Shown: in pieces, positions 17,832-26,994 of the stretch
Layout: each line of letters starts with the position of its first letter
Numbering within the stretch: the stretch's first letter is position 1
Assembly: GCA_031276675.1 (NCBI GenBank)
Contig: JAISMO010000066.1
Span: 1-34,134 of the forward strand
Length of the DNA: 34,134 bases
Direction: 5' to 3'
Source of the DNA: Tannerella sp.
GTDB taxonomy: Bacteria; Bacteroidota; Bacteroidia; Bacteroidales; Tannerellaceae
Notes under the pieces: generated by a model
What the model was told of the DNA's origin: nothing
The model's input: only the letters and a program-made list of their open reading frames with translations
The model's database searches: none
Program-made: the position numbers and the translations under genes

Positions 17832-18992
17832 ATGAAATATAAAATTTATCCGTTCTTCGTCGCATTCGTTGCTGCCTGTGTTTCGGGAATGTGGATGTCA
17901 TGCAGACAGTCGTCGGATTTTGAAGTGAACGGCATTGTTGCCGGCGCCGACGGACAGACTCTCTATCTGGAAAATGTAGGACTTTCGGCAACGGTAATGC
18001 TGGACTCGGTCAGGCTGAATGCCTCCGGGAAATTTTCCTTCAGGCAACCGCGTCCGGCTTATCCCGAGTTTTATCACCTCCGGCTGAACAGCCAACTGAT
18101 CAATTTTGCCATTGACTCGACCGAGGTGCTTTCGTTCCTGGCCGATGCAGGTACATTCGCCACGTCATATACAGTGGAAGGGTCGGCCAATGCGCTTGCC
18201 ATGAAGGAAATCACGCTGGCTCAACTGGATGCCAACCAGGCCATCAAGTACCTGCGCAAGGAATACGAATCGGGGCTGATCTCCGACAGCCTGTATCAGA
18301 TTCAGGTGCAGAAGGTAATGGATACCTACAAGGAGACCGCGCTGAAATACATTTATACCCGTCCGATGTCTACAGCATCCTATTTCGCCCTTTTTCAGCA
18401 GATTGACGGACTGCTGTTTTTCGATTTGTACGACAGAACCGATTCTCGTGCCTATGGCGCAGTAGCAACCAGCTACAATCATTTTTATCCGGAAAGCATG
18501 CGTGCCAGGCATCTGTACAACCTCGCGCTGCAGTCCCTGAAGGTGCTCCGGAGCGAGCGTACGGTTGACCTAAGCTCAATTGCTAAGGAAATCACACTGC
18601 TGGACATTGAGTTGCCCGATTTTCACGGCGAGAAGATCAAACTTTCCGACGTGGCCAAGGATCGAGTGGTAATATTGAATTTTACGGTCTATCAGTCGGA
18701 ATGGTCGGCAGGACTGAACACAACGCTTGGCCGGATTTACGCCGGTTATCATGCGCAGGGTGTGGATATCTATCAGATTTCATTGGACAGCGACACGCAT
18801 TTGTGGAAGAACATCGTTTCCGGTTTGCCCTGGATCTGCGTGCGTGATCCTCAGTCGGTCTATTCCCAGTCGGCCGCGCTGTATAATGTGAAGCAATTGC
18901 CGGCGATTTTCATCCTGAACAGAAAAGGGAATCTGGTGAAACGCGTGGAAGACATTAACACACTTGAAAAGGAAATACAGGCTGTATTATAA
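17832..18992 (+). CDS. Thioredoxin-fold (TlpA/DUF4369-like) lipoprotein lacking CxxC
   Basis: Lipoprotein-like N-terminus (ACVSGMWMSC); DUF4369-type FEVNGIVAGADGQTLYLENVG; C-terminal thioredoxin-like domain VVILNFTVYQSEWSAGLN...LPAIFILNRKGNLVKR. Confidence 0.8.
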   Translation: MKYKIYPFFVAFVAACVSGMWMSCRQSSDFEVNGIVAGADGQTLYLENVGLSATVMLDSVRLNASGKFSFRQPRPAYPEFYHLRLNSQLINFAIDSTEVLSFLADAGTFATSYTVEGSANALAMKEITLAQLDANQAIKYLRKEYESGLISDSLYQIQVQKVMDTYKETALKYIYTRPMSTASYFALFQQIDGLLFFDLYDRTDSRAYGAVATSYNHFYPESMRARHLYNLALQSLKVLRSERTVDLSSIAKEITLLDIELPDFHGEKIKLSDVAKDRVVILNFTVYQSEWSAGLNTTLGRIYAGYHAQGVDIYQISLDSDTHLWKNIVSGLPWICVRDPQSVYSQSAALYNVKQLPAIFILNRKGNLVKRVEDINTLEKEIQAVL

Positions 18993-19046
18993 GAAAATTA
19001 TGTTGTAAAGCATTTCCGGAAATTTTACGAATCATAAAATAAGGGC

Positions 19047-19054
19047 TATCTTTG
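19047..19054 (+). promoter_or_regulatory. Bacteroidota -7 box upstream of the greA leader
   Basis: TATCTTTG, about 100 nt upstream of the greA ATG. Confidence 0.55.
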
Positions 19055-19090
19055 CAACGATTATTAGGATTAATTTTATAGACAGGGATT

Positions 19091-19130
19091 CCGGTTGACA
19101 TTATGTGACCGGGATTCTTTTTTTAGAATC
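19091..19130 (+). terminator. Terminator-like hairpin in the greA 5' leader
   Basis: CCGGTTGACATTATGTGACCGG then GATTCTTTTTTT; the T tract also forms the loop of GATTCT/AGAATC. Confidence 0.5.
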
Positions 19131-19152
19131 AAAAACGAAGGAGGAAGATAAA

Positions 19153-19623
19153 ATGGCTGTTACGTACATGACGGAAGAAGGCTATAACAAAATACTGGCC
19201 GAAATTAATTATCTGGAAAGCGTGAAACGTCCAGAGATTTCCGCACAGATTGCGGAAGCGAGAGATAAGGGCGACTTGTCCGAAAATGCAGAATACGATG
19301 CGGCAAAAGATGCGCAGGGTCTTCTCGAAGGGAAAATTGCACAGTTGAAGAACCTCATCTCAAATGCGCGCCTGATTGATGAAGCACGGATTCAAACAGA
19401 CGTTGTTCAGATTATGAACAAGGTCAAGATCAAAAACCTCCAGAATAACGTCGTCATGACTTATTCGTTAGTTTCCAATTCGGAAGCCAATCTGAAAGAA
19501 AACAAGATTTCTGTGGACACGCCGATAGCCAAGGGCTTGATCGGAAAAAAGAAAGGCGACATTACGGAAATCAAGGTGCCTTCGGGAATCGTCAAATTCA
19601 AGATTTTGGAAATATCCATCTAA
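19153..19623 (+). CDS. greA: Transcription elongation factor GreA
   Basis: MTEEGYNKILAEINYLESVKRPEISAQIAEARDKGDLSENAEYDAAKDAQGLLEGKIAQLKNLISNARLID...; start at ATG 19153. Confidence 0.97.
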   Translation: MAVTYMTEEGYNKILAEINYLESVKRPEISAQIAEARDKGDLSENAEYDAAKDAQGLLEGKIAQLKNLISNARLIDEARIQTDVVQIMNKVKIKNLQNNVVMTYSLVSNSEANLKENKISVDTPIAKGLIGKKKGDITEIKVPSGIVKFKILEISI

Positions 19624-19649
19624 CCCATCCATAAATAATAGATCAAGTT

Positions 19650-20045
19650 ATGGCTACCGTTTTCAGCAGAATTGCGACCGGCGAAATCCCCAGTCACCGG
19701 ATCGCCGGGAATGACGAATTTTTCGCCTTTCTGGACATCAACCCCATTGCCGAAGGACATACGCTGGTTATTCCGAAAAAGGAAGTCGACTACCTGTTCG
19801 ACCTGGACGATGAGTTGTTGGGGCGTATGATGACGTTTGCCAAAACCGTTGCCCGCGCTATGGAACGGGCTATTCCCTGTAAACGCATCGGCATGACCGT
19901 CATCGGCTTGGAGGTGCCCCATGCCCATATCCATCTGGTGCCCATCAGGAAAGAATCCGATATTTTTTTCGGTAATCCGAAACTGAAAAGGACGCCGGAA
20001 GAACTGGCCCGGATCGCCGCAAAAATCCGCGAAAAACTTGCCTGA
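19650..20045 (+). CDS. HIT family protein
   Basis: ATVFSRIATGEIPSHRIAGNDEFFAFLDINPIAEGHTLVIPKKE...VPHAHIHLVPI (HxHxH). Confidence 0.95.
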   Translation: MATVFSRIATGEIPSHRIAGNDEFFAFLDINPIAEGHTLVIPKKEVDYLFDLDDELLGRMMTFAKTVARAMERAIPCKRIGMTVIGLEVPHAHIHLVPIRKESDIFFGNPKLKRTPEELARIAAKIREKLA

Positions 20046-20086
20046 ACGAAGAAAAGGAAACCCCCTGTCGTCGGTTATCCATTGAA

Positions 20087-20110
20087 AGCCTCTTCCCGGA
20101 GGTTTTTTTT
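20087..20110 (+). terminator. Intrinsic terminator after the HIT gene
   Basis: CCTC-ttcccg-GAGG followed by TTTTTTTT. Confidence 0.65.
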
Positions 20111-22551
20111 CAATGATTGGTGCCTTCGAACAAGTCATGATCTTCCCTGTCTCCGGCGCTCTTCTGTTTGAAATTGTTGAACGTATAGGCCAGTGACAGC
20201 GTAACTAACGGATAGAACGGGCGAATCCGCGTCGATGATTCCAGGTTTGAGGTCTGGATACGGCTGTCGTAGCGCGCGGAGTTAAACACGTCGCGAAAGG
20301 CAAGCGTACCGCTCAGTTTGCGGTTGAACATCTGGCGACGTACCGACAGGTTGACGTACCAGAAAGCCGAGGTGCGTCCCTGCGTGGTGACCGACGGCCC
20401 CACGAAATTGCCGTCTAACTGTATTCGCGTGTTCTTGCCGGCATACAGGCCATTGTTCAGCATGAGTTCGTAGTTGCGGCTCGTTTCGTCCCGGCCGCCG
20501 GCCGAGGCCAGTTCGTTTTCTACCCTGTAATGATAGTAACTGCCGTTCAGCGTGATGCTCCACCAGCGTGTCGGCTGCAATTGGGAACTCAACTCCAGCC
20601 CGGTCGAATAGTCATTTCCCACGTTGGCCATGGAGTCAAGCGTCACGCCGGCTTCATACGGGACGCGCAGCCGTTCGATCTTGTCCCTCCGGTTGCGGTG
20701 AAACAGCGTTGCCGAGATGGAATGTTCACCCATGTTCCTGTGATAGTTCAACTCGTATACATAAATATATTCGGGCCGGATGTCCGGGTTCCCGATCTCG
20801 GCGGAATAATAATCGCGATACGTGATGTAAGGCTCCATGTAGAACAGCGCCGGACGGGTGGTGCGGTAGGAAACCGACGCCATCAGACGGTGCCCGTGGG
20901 GAAACGTATATCCCAGATGAACGGAGGGAAACAGTTCCATACGATTCACCGTGCGGTTGGCCCATTTCCTGGAACTCCTCAGCACGCGATGCGTTTGTTC
21001 GGCACGCACGCCGGCCTGCCAGTCGAACGCTTTATAACTGTCGGCCAGCAGGGCATACAGCGAATGGATGCCCCGCTGGAAATAGAACGTATTGTATATG
21101 TCGTCACGCCGGTAAAAGCTCTGCCTTTCCGGACTCCAGAACTGCATGCTGTAGTCGCCATCTTCCAGATAAGCATAGTACTGATGTCCCGCTTCCACCC
21201 GGCCGGTTGGGCGGTAGGGACAGACGTAGTCAAGGTTGGAACGCATCGTCCGGCGATATTCGTCTTCCCAGGCACGGTGTCCCTGCTGGCGCACATTGGC
21301 CTTGTTGTACAGGTCACTTTCAAAGTATTCCAGTGCATCGCCTCCGTATTTCAGGTAGAAACTGCCGCTCAGCTTGTGGCCTTTCCCGGCAAACGGATGG
21401 TCAAATCCGACGGTTCCCTGGAAATAGGTTTCGTCAATATGGTAATAATCGCGACTGAAATAATCCCCTTCGACCGTTTCCTGCACCAGCAGGCCTCCGT
21501 TTTCGACCGTCACGGTCTGCGTTTCCCGGTAGCCCAGGTCACCCGCGCGCATACGTCCGCCGTAGCCTCCTTCCATGTCGACATTAAAGGAGGTGGAAGC
21601 GACTGAGCAGGCATAACCGGCTTTCAGCGAATAATTGAAATTGTTGCTTTCGCGGGGGCCGGCGGAGTGGGAGAGGGCAGTCATGTTGCCTGCATGGGTC
21701 ATTTTGTCCTGGTCGAAATCGCTTTTGCGCAGCCGTTCCGTCCATGCGCCGCCGGCATACCAGCGGGAAGCCGCGTTTTGCCGCGTCAGCAGGAAATCCG
21801 CATTCCTTGACAGCACCGTGCTTGCGCCGGCATTGACCATGCCGCTCAAGCCGCTTTTGAAATGCTTTTTGGTGATGATATTGATGATTCCCACGTCGCC
21901 GTCCGTATCATGGCGGGCGGAAGGGGTGGTGATGATTTCGATGTTTTCAATCTGCCCGGACGGGATTTGTTCCAGCGCCCGGCTACCGCTGAAAATGCTC
22001 GGCTTGCCATCTACATATACCAGAAAACCACCGCTGCCGCGGAAGGTGACTTCACCGTCCGCATCTACGCGGATGGACGGTGTATTTTCCAGAAGGTCCA
22101 CTGCCGTACCGCCGTCGGCCAGCAAATTGCCCGACGCTTCAACAACTCGCCGGTCCAGTTTATAGATAACCTGTTTCTTCTGCGCCACGATTTCCACTTC
22201 CGCCAGGCCCTGTTCCAGTGCGGTCATTGTGATGATACCCAGGTCCAGTTCGGCGGCGCCCGAAAGTACAATACCGGCTTTCGTATAGATGTCGAAACCC
22301 ATGGCGCGAATCATCAGCGAATATTCACCCTCTTTTATGTCCGTAAGAGTAAAGCGGCCTTCCGTGTCCGGCATCGTATGCGACACCGGCTGTGTTTCGC
22401 CCTTTACATAGAGCAGTACATCGCCAAAATCAATCGGGAGCAGGTTCCCCGCCTCCACCACAATTCCCTTCACGCGCACGGCAGGTTCCGCCGCCGATAC
22501 CATTGCTGCCGCGCCACACATAAGCAGTGCCAGTCCGATCTTTTTTCTCAT
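20110..22551 (-). CDS. TonB-dependent receptor / outer-membrane beta-barrel family protein
   Basis: Signal peptide, carboxypeptidase-regulatory-like domain (VRVKGIVVEAGNLLPIDFGDVLLYVKG), plug (LADGGTAVDLLENTPSIRVDADGEVTFRG...VYVDGKPSIFSG...IENIEIITTPSARHDTDGDVGIINIITKK), barrel. Confidence 0.92.
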   Translation of the reverse strand: MRKKIGLALLMCGAAAMVSAAEPAVRVKGIVVEAGNLLPIDFGDVLLYVKGETQPVSHTMPDTEGRFTLTDIKEGEYSLMIRAMGFDIYTKAGIVLSGAAELDLGIITMTALEQGLAEVEIVAQKKQVIYKLDRRVVEASGNLLADGGTAVDLLENTPSIRVDADGEVTFRGSGGFLVYVDGKPSIFSGSRALEQIPSGQIENIEIITTPSARHDTDGDVGIINIITKKHFKSGLSGMVNAGASTVLSRNADFLLTRQNAASRWYAGGAWTERLRKSDFDQDKMTHAGNMTALSHSAGPRESNNFNYSLKAGYACSVASTSFNVDMEGGYGGRMRAGDLGYRETQTVTVENGGLLVQETVEGDYFSRDYYHIDETYFQGTVGFDHPFAGKGHKLSGSFYLKYGGDALEYFESDLYNKANVRQQGHRAWEDEYRRTMRSNLDYVCPYRPTGRVEAGHQYYAYLEDGDYSMQFWSPERQSFYRRDDIYNTFYFQRGIHSLYALLADSYKAFDWQAGVRAEQTHRVLRSSRKWANRTVNRMELFPSVHLGYTFPHGHRLMASVSYRTTRPALFYMEPYITYRDYYSAEIGNPDIRPEYIYVYELNYHRNMGEHSISATLFHRNRRDKIERLRVPYEAGVTLDSMANVGNDYSTGLELSSQLQPTRWWSITLNGSYYHYRVENELASAGGRDETSRNYELMLNNGLYAGKNTRIQLDGNFVGPSVTTQGRTSAFWYVNLSVRRQMFNRKLSGTLAFRDVFNSARYDSRIQTSNLESSTRIRPFYPLVTLSLAYTFNNFKQKSAGDREDHDLFEGTNH

Positions 22552-22773
22552 CCAATCATTTTTTATTTACCATGAAAGCGGTTGATTACAAATTCAAAAA
22601 AACGACTCCGAACTCGCATCCGGTTTCGGATTTTGAGGGCCAAATGTACGATTAAAATCCAGGAACGCGCCAGGTTTTTTAATATATTAACCGGGCGCAG
22701 ATTCAAGCAGCGAATGCAACTTTTCCAAAGAAAGTATCTTTAGGGATGAAAAATGAATAAGATGTAACAGACA

Positions 22774-22959
22774 AACCTCATTTTCACCTGATTTTCCCTA
22801 CGAAACAACCTCGTAGCCGTAACAAACCGGCACCCGGTGACCTTATTACCTCATTAACCGGAAATAGACGATTCATGAGGTAATGAGGTCATCGGGTGCG
22901 CGCCGTCTTCGGGCTACCGGGGTTGTTTTCCTGTTTTTGAATCAGGTATAAATGAGGTT
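22774..22959. repeat. Long nested imperfect inverted repeat
   Basis: Arm pairs 22774-22793/22940-22959 (18/20), 22804-22818/22912-22927 (one gap plus mismatch), 22831-22857/22872-22898 (24/27); 14-nt terminal loop. Confidence 0.9.
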
Positions 22960-23092
22960 TTATCGTTGCCTGTCCAACATTAGGGGTTGTTATATTCTGT
23001 TGATTCTTCATTCCTTAGGAGAATCAAAGTCATTCCCGAGTCATTTCCAGTGGCTTTTTACTGGATTCCTCTTAACTTGACGACATTGAGCT

Positions 23093-23180
23093 GAAAGCAG
23101 ACGGCAATGAAAAGGAATTGGGCTAAAGCCCGTGCGGAATGGTGTGCATCGGCGGCCCGCACGGGCTTTGGCCGGATTTC
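23093..23180. repeat. Hairpin-containing repeat copy a
   Basis: GAAAGCAGACGGCAATGAAAAGGAATTGGGCTAAAGCCCGTGCGG...; perfect 13-bp stem AAAGCCCGTGCGG (23125-23137) / CCGCACGGGCTTT (23157-23169). Confidence 0.85.
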
Positions 23181-23256
23181 TTTTTATCCTGCTGTCCGTT
23201 GCGGCGACTTTCCGGTTCCTTTCCCCTCATCCCTTTTGTCCTTTCTGTCTGTCAGT

Positions 23257-23341
23257 TGAAGCAGACGGCCATGAAAGAGAATTGGGCTGATGCCCGTGCG
23301 GAACCGTGTGCATCGGCGGCTGCACAGGCTTCACGGATTCC
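23257..23341. repeat. Hairpin-containing repeat copy b (degenerate direct repeat of copy a)
   Basis: TGAAGCAGACGGCCATGAAAGAGAATTGGGCTGATGCCCGTGCGGAACCGTGTGCATCGGCGGCTGCACAGGCTTCACGGATTC aligns with copy a. Confidence 0.8.
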
Positions 23342-23427
23342 CGCTCATGCCGCCGGTTTTTCCCCATACAGGATACTGGAGATTCTCTTAATGTATATCA
23401 ACGTAATTTCAATGTAAGAAAAAGCCG

Positions 23428-23967
23428 TCAAATGTCTTTGAAAATGCTGAAATGCACGGAGCCGTACACTCTTTGCTGACAGAAGTGCGGTAAAGCGGAA
23501 AAATTGTGCATCCCGGAATGTTCCAGGACGAAAAGACCTCCCTCGCGCAGCCATTTGCCGTCCTTGATCAGCCGGGGGAGTTCCGGCACTTCCTTCAGCG
23601 CGTAGGGAGGATCGGCAAAGACAAGGTCAAATGCCTGCCCGGGCGCAGAGCGCAGGTAGCGAAACACATCTCCGCGTATCAGGTTCAGCGCTTCCGTCCG
23701 CAATTCGCCGGCCACTTTCCGGATAAACGACGCATGAACAGGATTCAGTTCCACGGCCGTCACCTGCCGGCAACCGCGCGAAAGCATCTCGAACGAGATG
23801 CTCCCCGTACCGGCGAACAGGTCCAGCGCTCTCATGCCCTCCCAGTCCATCAGGTTTTCAAGGACATTGAACAGATTCTCCTTCGCAAAGTCCGTCGTCG
23901 GACGGGCGCCAAACGACGCGGGAATCCGAAACCTGCGACGACCGTATATGCCTCTTATGATTCGCAT
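23428..23967 (-). CDS. rsmD: 16S rRNA (guanine(966)-N(2))-methyltransferase RsmD
   Basis: MRIIRGIYGRRRF, RPTTDFAKENLFNVL, ALDLFAGTGSISFEMLSRG, DLVFADPPYAL. Confidence 0.95.
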   Translation of the reverse strand: MRIIRGIYGRRRFRIPASFGARPTTDFAKENLFNVLENLMDWEGMRALDLFAGTGSISFEMLSRGCRQVTAVELNPVHASFIRKVAGELRTEALNLIRGDVFRYLRSAPGQAFDLVFADPPYALKEVPELPRLIKDGKWLREGGLFVLEHSGMHNFSALPHFCQQRVYGSVHFSIFKDI

Positions 23968-24776
23968 CCGAACAGGGAAACAATATCCAGCGGAACTCGT
24001 GTTGTCTCCGTTTCTGCCGCTCTCCGGGGCGATTCGACTTGTACGACGTGATTCACATATTTCTCCAGCGTCTCCTTCAGTTCCAAGTACAGCGACGCCG
24101 ACGCAAAAAGCAGCAACCGGTCTTCCAACTGATCCATGCCCGTTTGCTTCCAGATATATAATATGTAATAGAGAAGGTCGGCGGCGTTTCCGGTGTCGAA
24201 CGAATTGAGAAATGTCAGTGCACCCTTGTCATAACATGCCGCATCCATGATGTTTTCATGTACCGATACGTACAGCTGTTTCCGGAAACAGGGCAGGTTT
24301 TGTTCTCTCCAGCGAAGCAGCACCGGCGTGACGGCATGGATAAATTGCATACGAATCAGCGACCGGCAACAGAAGGCATGGACTTCTTCCTGGAGGCTGT
24401 ACACCATTTCAGCCTCCAGGTCAGGCAACGGTTCGTGGAGCACTTTGTGTCCCGGAACGGAGAAAACAAACGACATCAGCGTTTCCTTGCGTTCCTCTGC
24501 AAAAGCCGGCTTCGGCGCCAGCATATACAGGCGGTTTACGCATATGATATACACATGTTTGTAGGGATAACCGAGAAAAACGTGTTCGAAGAAAGCCTCT
24601 TTCAGGGCTTGCGGATAGGGCGTAGCCAAATCAAAGGCCATTTCCGTATAGAAGAAACTGCCTTTTACCGAGGGGATATGGCCGGCAAAAGAAAGTCCAC
24701 CCGGCCACAGCCGGATGGACACTACATACTGTTCCGCACCATCAACCGTTAACGTGTCAGGAACACGAAGCATCAT
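23955..24776 (-). CDS. DUF3822 family protein
   Basis: Overlaps rsmD start by a few nt; LSIRLWPGGLSFAGH-type N-terminus and overall layout typical of the Bacteroidota DUF3822 family next to rsmD. Confidence 0.75.
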   Translation of the reverse strand: MMLRVPDTLTVDGAEQYVVSIRLWPGGLSFAGHIPSVKGSFFYTEMAFDLATPYPQALKEAFFEHVFLGYPYKHVYIICVNRLYMLAPKPAFAEERKETLMSFVFSVPGHKVLHEPLPDLEAEMVYSLQEEVHAFCCRSLIRMQFIHAVTPVLLRWREQNLPCFRKQLYVSVHENIMDAACYDKGALTFLNSFDTGNAADLLYYILYIWKQTGMDQLEDRLLLFASASLYLELKETLEKYVNHVVQVESPRRAAETETTRVPLDIVSLFGCES

Positions 24777-25409
24777 TTATTCCCAGTTTCCTGCGTTGTT
24801 GTTGATTTCCGTCACCGAGCCGACGCGCAAACCGTCGTACTTGCCTAATTTGTTCGCCAGGTCTTTCAAGTTGACTAACAGTTGACGGTTCAAGTCGCCC
24901 AGATAGGTGTCATATTTCACGCCGCTTTCGAATACCTTTACCGTATAACCCGAATTTGAAACCAGCGTCGCCGTATCCATCGTGAAATGGGCATTCACGT
25001 TGGCTACCGGTATAATTGCCAGCGAGTCCACGTTATAGTTCGCTCCGAACAGCGTGTCTTTAGCCAGTACCCAAAGTGTGTCGCGTTTGATCAAACCCAA
25101 CTTGATGGCATCCTTTTCCTTCATGCCCTTTTCCAACTGCTCGTCCGTCAATTCTCCTTCTTTGAGGATGAACGGCAATTTCTTTTCCTTTAAGAATTTA
25201 ACCAGTTCCTCAAAATTCGCGGCATGTACGCCATACACATTCTTGTACTCAATCTGCGCCTTCCGGATATCAATCAGGCGTGCCTGAATGGCGCTCTCAC
25301 GCAATTTCCGTTCCGAGTCGAATTCAATTGAGCTCATGATGCTGCGATAGCACATGTACGTCAGTATAACAACTGCACCAACCAATAATACTCTCAGTGT
25401 AATCTTCAT
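24777..25409 (-). CDS. Conserved membrane-anchored protein of unknown function
   Basis: 210 aa, single N-terminal TM helix (VLLVGAVVILTYMCY), followed by a soluble domain. Confidence 0.6.
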   Translation of the reverse strand: MKITLRVLLVGAVVILTYMCYRSIMSSIEFDSERKLRESAIQARLIDIRKAQIEYKNVYGVHAANFEELVKFLKEKKLPFILKEGELTDEQLEKGMKEKDAIKLGLIKRDTLWVLAKDTLFGANYNVDSLAIIPVANVNAHFTMDTATLVSNSGYTVKVFESGVKYDTYLGDLNRQLLVNLKDLANKLGKYDGLRVGSVTEINNNAGNWE

Positions 25410-25452
25410 ATCATGTTTCGTTTTTGATTTATTGCTTCAAATAATTGAGTTG

Positions 25453-25460
25453 CAAATATA
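25453..25460 (-). promoter_or_regulatory. Bacteroidota -7 box for the 25409 -> 23428 operon
   Basis: Reverse-strand TATATTTG. Confidence 0.5.
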
Positions 25461-25505
25461 GAAAAGAATATTTAATGCACTAACTTTATCGCCCAAAATA
25501 ATTAC

Positions 25506-26930
25506 ATGGGAATGAGAAATAATTTTATTTCCGGCAAAATCGCCCGTTTTTTTCCCTTCCGTCCGACGGAAGAGCAAACTTTGGCCATCCGTCAAGTGGC
25601 TGCTTTTTTGCTTTCGGAAGAACCTCGCAGTGTATTGTTGTTGAAAGGGTATGCCGGTACGGGAAAAACGTCGCTGATTGGCGCCACCGTGAAAGCCCTG
25701 AACGAGTTTCAGCAGAAAACGGTCCTGATGGCGCCAACCGGACGGGCGGCCAAGGTCTTTGCCCGGTATGCCGGACAGAACGCCTTCACGATTCACAGGA
25801 AGATTTACCGTAAAAAGGCTTTTTCCAATGAATTGGAGGGATTTTCCCTGTCCGACAACTTGCATGGAGACACCCTGTTCTTTGTGGACGAGGCTTCCAT
25901 GATTTCCAACTCCACGGACGGAAATCGGGCTTTCGGAAACAGCGGGCTGCTGGACGACCTTATCCGGTATGTATACAGCGGCGAACGCTGCCGGTTGATT
26001 CTGATGGGCGATACTGCGCAGCTGCCGCCCGTATTGCAGCTCGAAAGTCCCGCCCTCAATGCCGATTACTTGCACGGATACCATTTGCAGGTGCATGAAA
26101 TCCGGCTGACTCAGGTCGCCCGTCAAAGCGAAGACTCCGGAATCCTGTTCAACGCCACCCTGATACGGAAATACCTGCAACTATGCCGGTTTGACGATTA
26201 TCCCGCATTGCGCCTTTCCGGTTTTGTCGACGTGAAGAAAATCAGCGGCGACGAATTGATTGAAACCATCTCCTCGGCCTATGACCGGGACGGACTGGAC
26301 GAAACGATGATTGTCTGCCGTTCAAACAAACGCGCCCTTCTGTATAATAAGGGTATACGGAACCGGATTTTGTACATGGAAGAGGAAATTTCCACAGGCG
26401 ACCGGCTGATGGTGGTCAAGAACAATTATTTCCGGACGGAACAGTTGAAAGAAACGGATTTTATTGCCAATGGCGAAATCGTGGAAGTGCTGCGCGTACG
26501 CCACACATATGAGATGCATGATTTCCGTTTCTGCGACGTATGGGTTCGTTTTCAGGACGACGACCGGGAAGCCGAAATACGGATTTTAACGGATACGCTG
26601 CAAAGCGAGGCGCCCTCCCTGCCCAGGGAGATGAGCGACAAACTGTTTTTCAGCGTGCTGGAAAGCTACGCCGATGAAAAGACCAGGGCCGGCAAACTGA
26701 AAAAGGTCAAGGTCGACCCTTACTACAATGCCGTACAGGTGAAGTATGCGTATGCCGTCACCTGCCACAAGGCACAGGGCGGACAGTGGCGCAACGTGTT
26801 TCTGGACATCGGATACATACCGAGGGAAATGCTGGGCGAAGATTACTGCCGGTGGCTCTACACGGCTTTTACCCGGGCCACTCAACAGCTTTATTTAGTG
26901 AATCTTCCCGGCGAAATGGAAGAAAAATAA
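25506..26930 (+). CDS. RecD-like / Dda-like ATP-dependent DNA helicase
   Basis: Walker A LLLKGYAGTGKTSLIGA, Walker B FFVDEASMIS, GDTAQLPPV, C-terminal YAVTCHKAQGGQWRNVFLDIG...RWLYTAFTRATQQLYLV. Confidence 0.93.
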   Translation: MGMRNNFISGKIARFFPFRPTEEQTLAIRQVAAFLLSEEPRSVLLLKGYAGTGKTSLIGATVKALNEFQQKTVLMAPTGRAAKVFARYAGQNAFTIHRKIYRKKAFSNELEGFSLSDNLHGDTLFFVDEASMISNSTDGNRAFGNSGLLDDLIRYVYSGERCRLILMGDTAQLPPVLQLESPALNADYLHGYHLQVHEIRLTQVARQSEDSGILFNATLIRKYLQLCRFDDYPALRLSGFVDVKKISGDELIETISSAYDRDGLDETMIVCRSNKRALLYNKGIRNRILYMEEEISTGDRLMVVKNNYFRTEQLKETDFIANGEIVEVLRVRHTYEMHDFRFCDVWVRFQDDDREAEIRILTDTLQSEAPSLPREMSDKLFFSVLESYADEKTRAGKLKKVKVDPYYNAVQVKYAYAVTCHKAQGGQWRNVFLDIGYIPREMLGEDYCRWLYTAFTRATQQLYLVNLPGEMEEK

Positions 26931-26964
26931 AGATGTCTCTTTGTATCATTTTCATGGAAATAAC

Positions 26965-26972
26965 TACATTTG
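26965..26972 (+). promoter_or_regulatory. Bacteroidota -7 box
   Basis: TACATTTG, 23 nt before ATG 26995. Confidence 0.45.
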
Positions 26973-26994
26973 TCGCTGTCTATCAAGGAAACTT

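Noticed and set aside
20530-21606. 358-aa + strand ORF opposite the TonB receptor
   Set aside because: Antisense shadow ORF with no domain; the - strand product is a clear outer-membrane receptor.
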